Shown: positions 60,554 through 64,000 of the stretch, one piece after another | How the letters are laid out: each line of letters starts with the position of its first letter | How positions within the stretch are numbered: position 1 is the first letter of the stretch | Source of the DNA: Sinorhizobium sp. RAC02 | GTDB taxonomy: Bacteria; Pseudomonadota; Alphaproteobacteria; Rhizobiales; Rhizobiaceae | Assembly: GCF_001713395.1 (NCBI RefSeq) | Contig: NZ_CP016452.1 | Coordinates: 744,001-808,000, forward strand | Direction: 5' to 3' | DNA: 64,000 nt | Notes under the pieces: generated by a model | The model's database searches: none | Told to the model about the DNA's origin: nothing | What the model saw: the letters and a program-made list of their open reading frames with translations, nothing else | Position numbers and translations under genes: made by a program

Positions 60554-61858
60554 ATGTCCACGAACGCTGCCTTCACGGCGCGGCGCGCTGCCGCTATTCC
60601 GGCTGGCCTGTCGAAACATCTCGACGTCTATATCGAGAAGGCGGAAAACGCCGAACTGTGGGACGTCGAAGGCAAGCGCTACATCGATTTTGCCGCCGGT
60701 ATTGCCGTTAACAACACGGGTCATCGCCATCCGAAAGTGGTCGAGCGCGTGCGCAACCAACTCGACAAGGTCACCCACACCTCGTTCCAGACCACGCCCT
60801 ATATCGACTATGTCACGGTCTGCGAGAAGCTGAACGCGCTGGTGCCCGGCGACTTCCCAAAGAAGACGTTTCTCGTCTCCACCGGCGCTGAAGCCATCGA
60901 AAACGCTGCCAAGATTGCCCGCGCCGCGACCGGCCGGTCGGCCTTCGTCGCCTTTTCCGGCGCCTTCCACGGCCGCACGCTGATGGCGATGACGCTGACC
61001 GGCAAGACCACGCCTTACAAAGCCGGCTTCGGCCCGCTGGTGCCTGATGTCTTCCACCTGCCGTTCCCGATCCCCTATCACGGCATTTCCGAGCAGGAAT
61101 CGCTAACTGCGCTCGACCGCTTCTTCCGCTCGGAGGTCGATCCGACGCGCGTCGCCGGCATTTTCGTCGAGCCGGTGCAGGGCGAGGGCGGTTTCTATCC
61201 CGCGCCCGTTGCCTTCCTGCGCACGCTGCGTGAGATCTGCGACAAACACGGTATCCTGCTGATCGCCGACGAAATCCAGACGGGTTTTGCCCGCACGGGG
61301 AAAATGTTCGCGATGGAACATGCCGGCGTCGCCGCCGATATCGTCACCATGGCCAAGGGGCTCGGCGGCGGTTTTCCGATCGCCGCCGTCACCGGCCGCG
61401 CCGATATCATGGACAAGATCCCAATGGGCGGCGTCGGCTCCACCTTCGCCGGCAATCCGCTGTCCTGCGCGGCATCGCTCGCCGTGATGGAGATCATCGA
61501 GGACGAAAAGCTGATCGACCGTGCCAACGAGGTCGGCAGCCGGCTGAAGGCGGTCTTCAAGGACTGGCAGGAGGGCAACGAGTTTGCCTGCATCGGCGAG
61601 GTGCGCGGCCTCGGCGCCATGGTGGCGATCGAGTTCGTGCGTGACCGCGAGACGCGCCAGCCCTGGCCGGAATTGGTGAAGGCCATCACCCACACCGCCG
61701 CCGAAAAAGGCCTGCTGCTGCTCTCCTGCGGCGTGCATGGCAATGTCGTGCGTGTGCTGACGCCGCTGACCATCCCCTTCGACCATCTCGACGAAGGCAT
61801 CGCCATCCTCAAGGACAGCCTTCGGGCGGCGCTGGAAAAGGTGGAGGCCGGGCAATGA
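60554..61858 (+). CDS. gabT: 4-aminobutyrate (or 5-aminovalerate) aminotransferase
   Basis: This 434-residue class III PLP-dependent aminotransferase moves the omega-amino group to 2-oxoglutarate, giving succinate or glutarate semialdehyde. PLP residues are Asp239 (IADEIQTGFARTGKMFAMEH region) and Lys268 (TMAKGLGGG); STGAEAIENAAKIAR binds the phosphate. Length and motifs match GabT/DavT. Its stop overlaps gabD (ATGA). Confidence 0.93.
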   Translation: MSTNAAFTARRAAAIPAGLSKHLDVYIEKAENAELWDVEGKRYIDFAAGIAVNNTGHRHPKVVERVRNQLDKVTHTSFQTTPYIDYVTVCEKLNALVPGDFPKKTFLVSTGAEAIENAAKIARAATGRSAFVAFSGAFHGRTLMAMTLTGKTTPYKAGFGPLVPDVFHLPFPIPYHGISEQESLTALDRFFRSEVDPTRVAGIFVEPVQGEGGFYPAPVAFLRTLREICDKHGILLIADEIQTGFARTGKMFAMEHAGVAADIVTMAKGLGGGFPIAAVTGRADIMDKIPMGGVGSTFAGNPLSCAASLAVMEIIEDEKLIDRANEVGSRLKAVFKDWQEGNEFACIGEVRGLGAMVAIEFVRDRETRQPWPELVKAITHTAAEKGLLLLSCGVHGNVVRVLTPLTIPFDHLDEGIAILKDSLRAALEKVEAGQ

Positions 61859-63309
61859 CGCTCGCGCTGCTGCATGATCGCGCCTTCATCGATGGTGAGT
61901 GGGTGTGTGCGGATGGGGGCACGACCTTCGAAGTGCGCAATCCGGCGACGGGCGAGGTTCTCGCCCGCGTCGCCGATCTCACGGCCGCCGATGTCGAACG
62001 CGCCATCCTTGCGGCCGAACACGCTCAGGTGGACTGGCGCAAGCGCCCGGCCAAGGAACGAGCCAAGTTGCTGCGCGCCTGGTTCGACCTGATCACCGCA
62101 CATACGGAAGACCTTGCCCGGCTGATCACCGCCGAGCAGGGCAAGCCGCTCTACGAAGCCCGCGGCGAGGTGGCGTTCGGCGCTTCCTTCGTCGACTGGT
62201 TTTCCGAAGAGGCCAAGCGCGTCTACGGCGACGTTATCCCCTCGGCCGGGCGCGACCGGCGTTTCGTGGTGCTGAAACAGCCGATCGGCGTCTGCGCCGC
62301 CATCACGCCCTGGAATTTTCCCTTGGCGATGATCACCCGCAAGGCGGCCGCCGCACTCGCCGCCGGCTGCACCATGGTCGTCAAACCTTCGGAGGAAACG
62401 CCGCTGACGGCGCTGGCCATGGCCGAGCTGGCCCGACAGGCGGGCATTCCGGCCGGCGTCCTCAACATCGTACCTTCGACGGATTCCGCCGGCATCGGTC
62501 GCCTGCTCTGCGAACATCCGGTCATCCGAAAACTCTCCTTCACCGGCTCAACCGCTGTCGGCAAGCTCCTGATGCGGCAATGCGCCGACACGCTCAAAAA
62601 ACTGTCGTTGGAACTCGGCGGCAATGCTCCCTTCATCGTCTTCGACGATGCGGACCTCGATCTCGCCGTCGCCGGCGCCATCGCCTCGAAATTCCGCAAT
62701 TCCGGCCAGACCTGCGTCTGCACCAACCGCATCTACGTGCAGGACGGCATCCACGATGCCTTCGTGGCGAAGCTGACCGAAGAGGTTGCCAGGCTGAAGG
62801 TGGGAGATGGTGCTGCGCGGGAAGTGGTGCAGGGGCCGCTCATCAATGGTAAGGCCGTAGCGAAGGTGGCGGAGCTGATCGGCGACGCCGTGGACCACGG
62901 CGCCCGCGTCGAAACCGGCGGGAAGGCGCACGCGCTTGGCGGCACCTGGTTCGAGCCGACGGTGCTGAGCGGCATGCAGTCATCGATGCGGCTCGCGCAG
63001 GAAGAGGCCTTCGGCCCAGTTGCACCGGTCTTCCGCTTCAGGGATGACGCGGAGGTTATCCGCCTCGCCAACGACACACGCTACGGCCTGATGGCCTATT
63101 TCTACGCACGCGACATCAACCGGATCTGGCATGTACTCGAAGAGTTGCAATTCGGCATGGTTGGTATCAACGAAGGACTGATCTCCACCGAGCTCGCGCC
63201 CTTCGGCGGCATCAAGGAAAGCGGTTTTGGTCGAGAGGGCTCCAAGTACGGCATCGAGGAATATGTGGAACTGAAATACGCCTGTTTCGGCGGCCTGGGG
63301 CGGGGTTGA
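61855..63309 (+). CDS. gabD: Succinate-semialdehyde dehydrogenase (NAD(P)+), also possible for glutarate semialdehyde
   Basis: This 484-residue aldehyde dehydrogenase has Asn154 (TPWNFP), Glu253 (LELGGN) and the catalytic Cys287 in TCVC, the pair with Cys289 matching the redox switch of E. coli GabD. It oxidises the GabT product to succinate or glutarate. It is translationally coupled to gabT. Confidence 0.93.
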   Translation: MTLALLHDRAFIDGEWVCADGGTTFEVRNPATGEVLARVADLTAADVERAILAAEHAQVDWRKRPAKERAKLLRAWFDLITAHTEDLARLITAEQGKPLYEARGEVAFGASFVDWFSEEAKRVYGDVIPSAGRDRRFVVLKQPIGVCAAITPWNFPLAMITRKAAAALAAGCTMVVKPSEETPLTALAMAELARQAGIPAGVLNIVPSTDSAGIGRLLCEHPVIRKLSFTGSTAVGKLLMRQCADTLKKLSLELGGNAPFIVFDDADLDLAVAGAIASKFRNSGQTCVCTNRIYVQDGIHDAFVAKLTEEVARLKVGDGAAREVVQGPLINGKAVAKVAELIGDAVDHGARVETGGKAHALGGTWFEPTVLSGMQSSMRLAQEEAFGPVAPVFRFRDDAEVIRLANDTRYGLMAYFYARDINRIWHVLEELQFGMVGINEGLISTELAPFGGIKESGFGREGSKYGIEEYVELKYACFGGLGRG

Positions 63310-63311
63310 AG

Positions 63312-64000
63312 ATGACGGATCGTAAGGTCGCCCTCGTCGTCGGCGCCTCGCGAGGGTTGGGGCTTGGGCTGGTTCACGCTTTCATGTCACGGGGATGGGA
63401 GGTGATCGCGACCGTGCGCAACGAGCATGGCCGCAGCATATTGAAACCCCTTGTCGACGAAGGTCCGGTTTCCATCGCCCATATGGACATCAACGTACCC
63501 GACGACATAAGGGTTCTTCGGAAGAAGCTCTCGGAGCGATCGCTTGACGTGTTGTTCGTCAATGCGGGCGTTGCCATTGATCCCACGATCGCGGTGGAAT
63601 CCATATCGACGCAGGACTTCGTGGACGTCATGGTCACGAACGCGCTTTCTCCTCTGCGCGTTCTTGGTGCGCTTCATGACCTGGTCGCTCCCGACGGCGT
63701 TGTCGCAGCGATGTCTTCGGGCATGGGCAGCATCAACGACAACGCCGGCGGGGGGTGGGAGATTTATCGTGCCAGCAAGGCGGCTCTCAATCAGATGATG
63801 AAGAGTTTCGCGGTCAGAAAAGCAGACGGGCGAACCTATATCACCATATCGCCGGGATGGGTGCGCACCGAGATGGGCGGCGGCGAGGCGCCGCTTGACA
63901 TAGAAACAAGCGCCGCCGGAGTTGTCGAAACATTGATCGTTCGCTCGGGCGCTCGTGGCGTTCATTTCGTCGATTTCCGCAACCAACCCATCGCTTGGTA
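63312..64000 (+). CDS. Short-chain dehydrogenase/reductase, 3' end at window edge
   Basis: The ATG two bases after the gabD stop opens a frame of 229 codons to the window end; the last two bases are TA, so the stop may be the very next base. TDRKVALVVGASRGLGLGLV is the cofactor motif, NAGVA takes the NNAG place, and YRASK supplies the catalytic Tyr and Lys, followed by ISPGWVRTEMGG. It is closest in style to CsgA-like SDRs. It is co-transcribed with gabT-gabD but its substrate is unclear. Confidence 0.85.
   Translation, partial: MTDRKVALVVGASRGLGLGLVHAFMSRGWEVIATVRNEHGRSILKPLVDEGPVSIAHMDINVPDDIRVLRKKLSERSLDVLFVNAGVAIDPTIAVESISTQDFVDVMVTNALSPLRVLGALHDLVAPDGVVAAMSSGMGSINDNAGGGWEIYRASKAALNQMMKSFAVRKADGRTYITISPGWVRTEMGGGEAPLDIETSAAGVVETLIVRSGARGVHFVDFRNQPIAW

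Noticed and set aside
1..64000. CRISPR arrays, tRNA or rRNA genes, intact insertion sequences or attachment sites
   Set aside because: I looked for regularly spaced repeats, cloverleaf-like sequences, transposase motifs and terminal repeats and found none that convince.

Overview
This is a 64 kb, high-GC, densely coding bacterial window made almost entirely of ABC-transporter-linked catabolic operons and their regulators. Gene content points to an alphaproteobacterium of the Rhizobiales, probably Rhizobiaceae: divided sugar ABC systems, KduI/KduD/KdgF, hyuA/hyuB pairs, Pot-, Liv- and betaine-type transporters, GlxA-, LysR- and GntR/FCD-type regulators. I see no rRNA, tRNA, CRISPR array or intact insertion sequence, and no replication or core housekeeping genes. 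This fits an accessory region of a large chromosome or a megaplasmid/chromid. The genus cannot be fixed by eye.

Layout. (1) 1-3177: end of a sugar ABC transporter plus kduI, kduD and a kdgF-like cupin, which together process unsaturated uronates from pectin-type polymers. (2) 3294-6555: a hydrolase/SDR/membrane-protein operon divergent from a GlxA-type regulator. (3) 7010-14238: a stub of an amino-acid ABC ATPase, then ssuACB, a DUF971 protein, an AprA-like flavoprotein, an AprB-like ferredoxin, a HEAT-repeat protein and a convergent Crp/Fnr regulator. This looks like a sulfonate or organosulfur module with an unusual redox pair. (4) 14718-19723: WYL regulator/GST pair, hydrolase and a LytS-type kinase, interspersed with remnants of an MFS transporter and an AraC regulator. 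(5) 19724-30936: LysR regulator divergent from an operon of aldehyde dehydrogenase, M19 dipeptidase, two proteins of unknown function, an Ldh-family dehydrogenase, a betaine-type ABC transporter, purU and a broken folD. This resembles uptake and breakdown of a quaternary amine linked to one-carbon metabolism.

(6) 31021-49606: AraC regulator, hyuB-hyuA, a GntR regulator with two DNA-binding domains, then a Pot-type ABC operon. That operon also carries two SDRs, a cyclic-imidase-like polysaccharide-deacetylase-family protein, a small Cys protein, a CobW GTPase, a second solute-binding protein lacking a signal peptide, and an amidase. Imidase plus half-amidase would convert a cyclic imide to a dicarboxylate. 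(7) 49628-64000: lhgO and livF face livK-livG-livH-livM-gntR-hyuA-hyuB-small Cys protein-gabT-gabD-SDR. This reads as import and ATP-dependent opening of a lactam to an omega-amino acid, then transamination and oxidation to a dicarboxylate; lhgO hints at a C5 route through glutarate.

The most unusual observations are the AprBA-like pair beside ssuACB, the Pot ATPase whose switch histidine is replaced by glycine beside a second normal ATPase, the export-signal-less solute-binding protein, the tandem-HTH GntR protein with a repeated operator-like motif, the lactam and cyclic-imide pathways, and strong hairpins after three different solute-binding-protein genes. Product names come from family resemblance read by eye; no database search was run.
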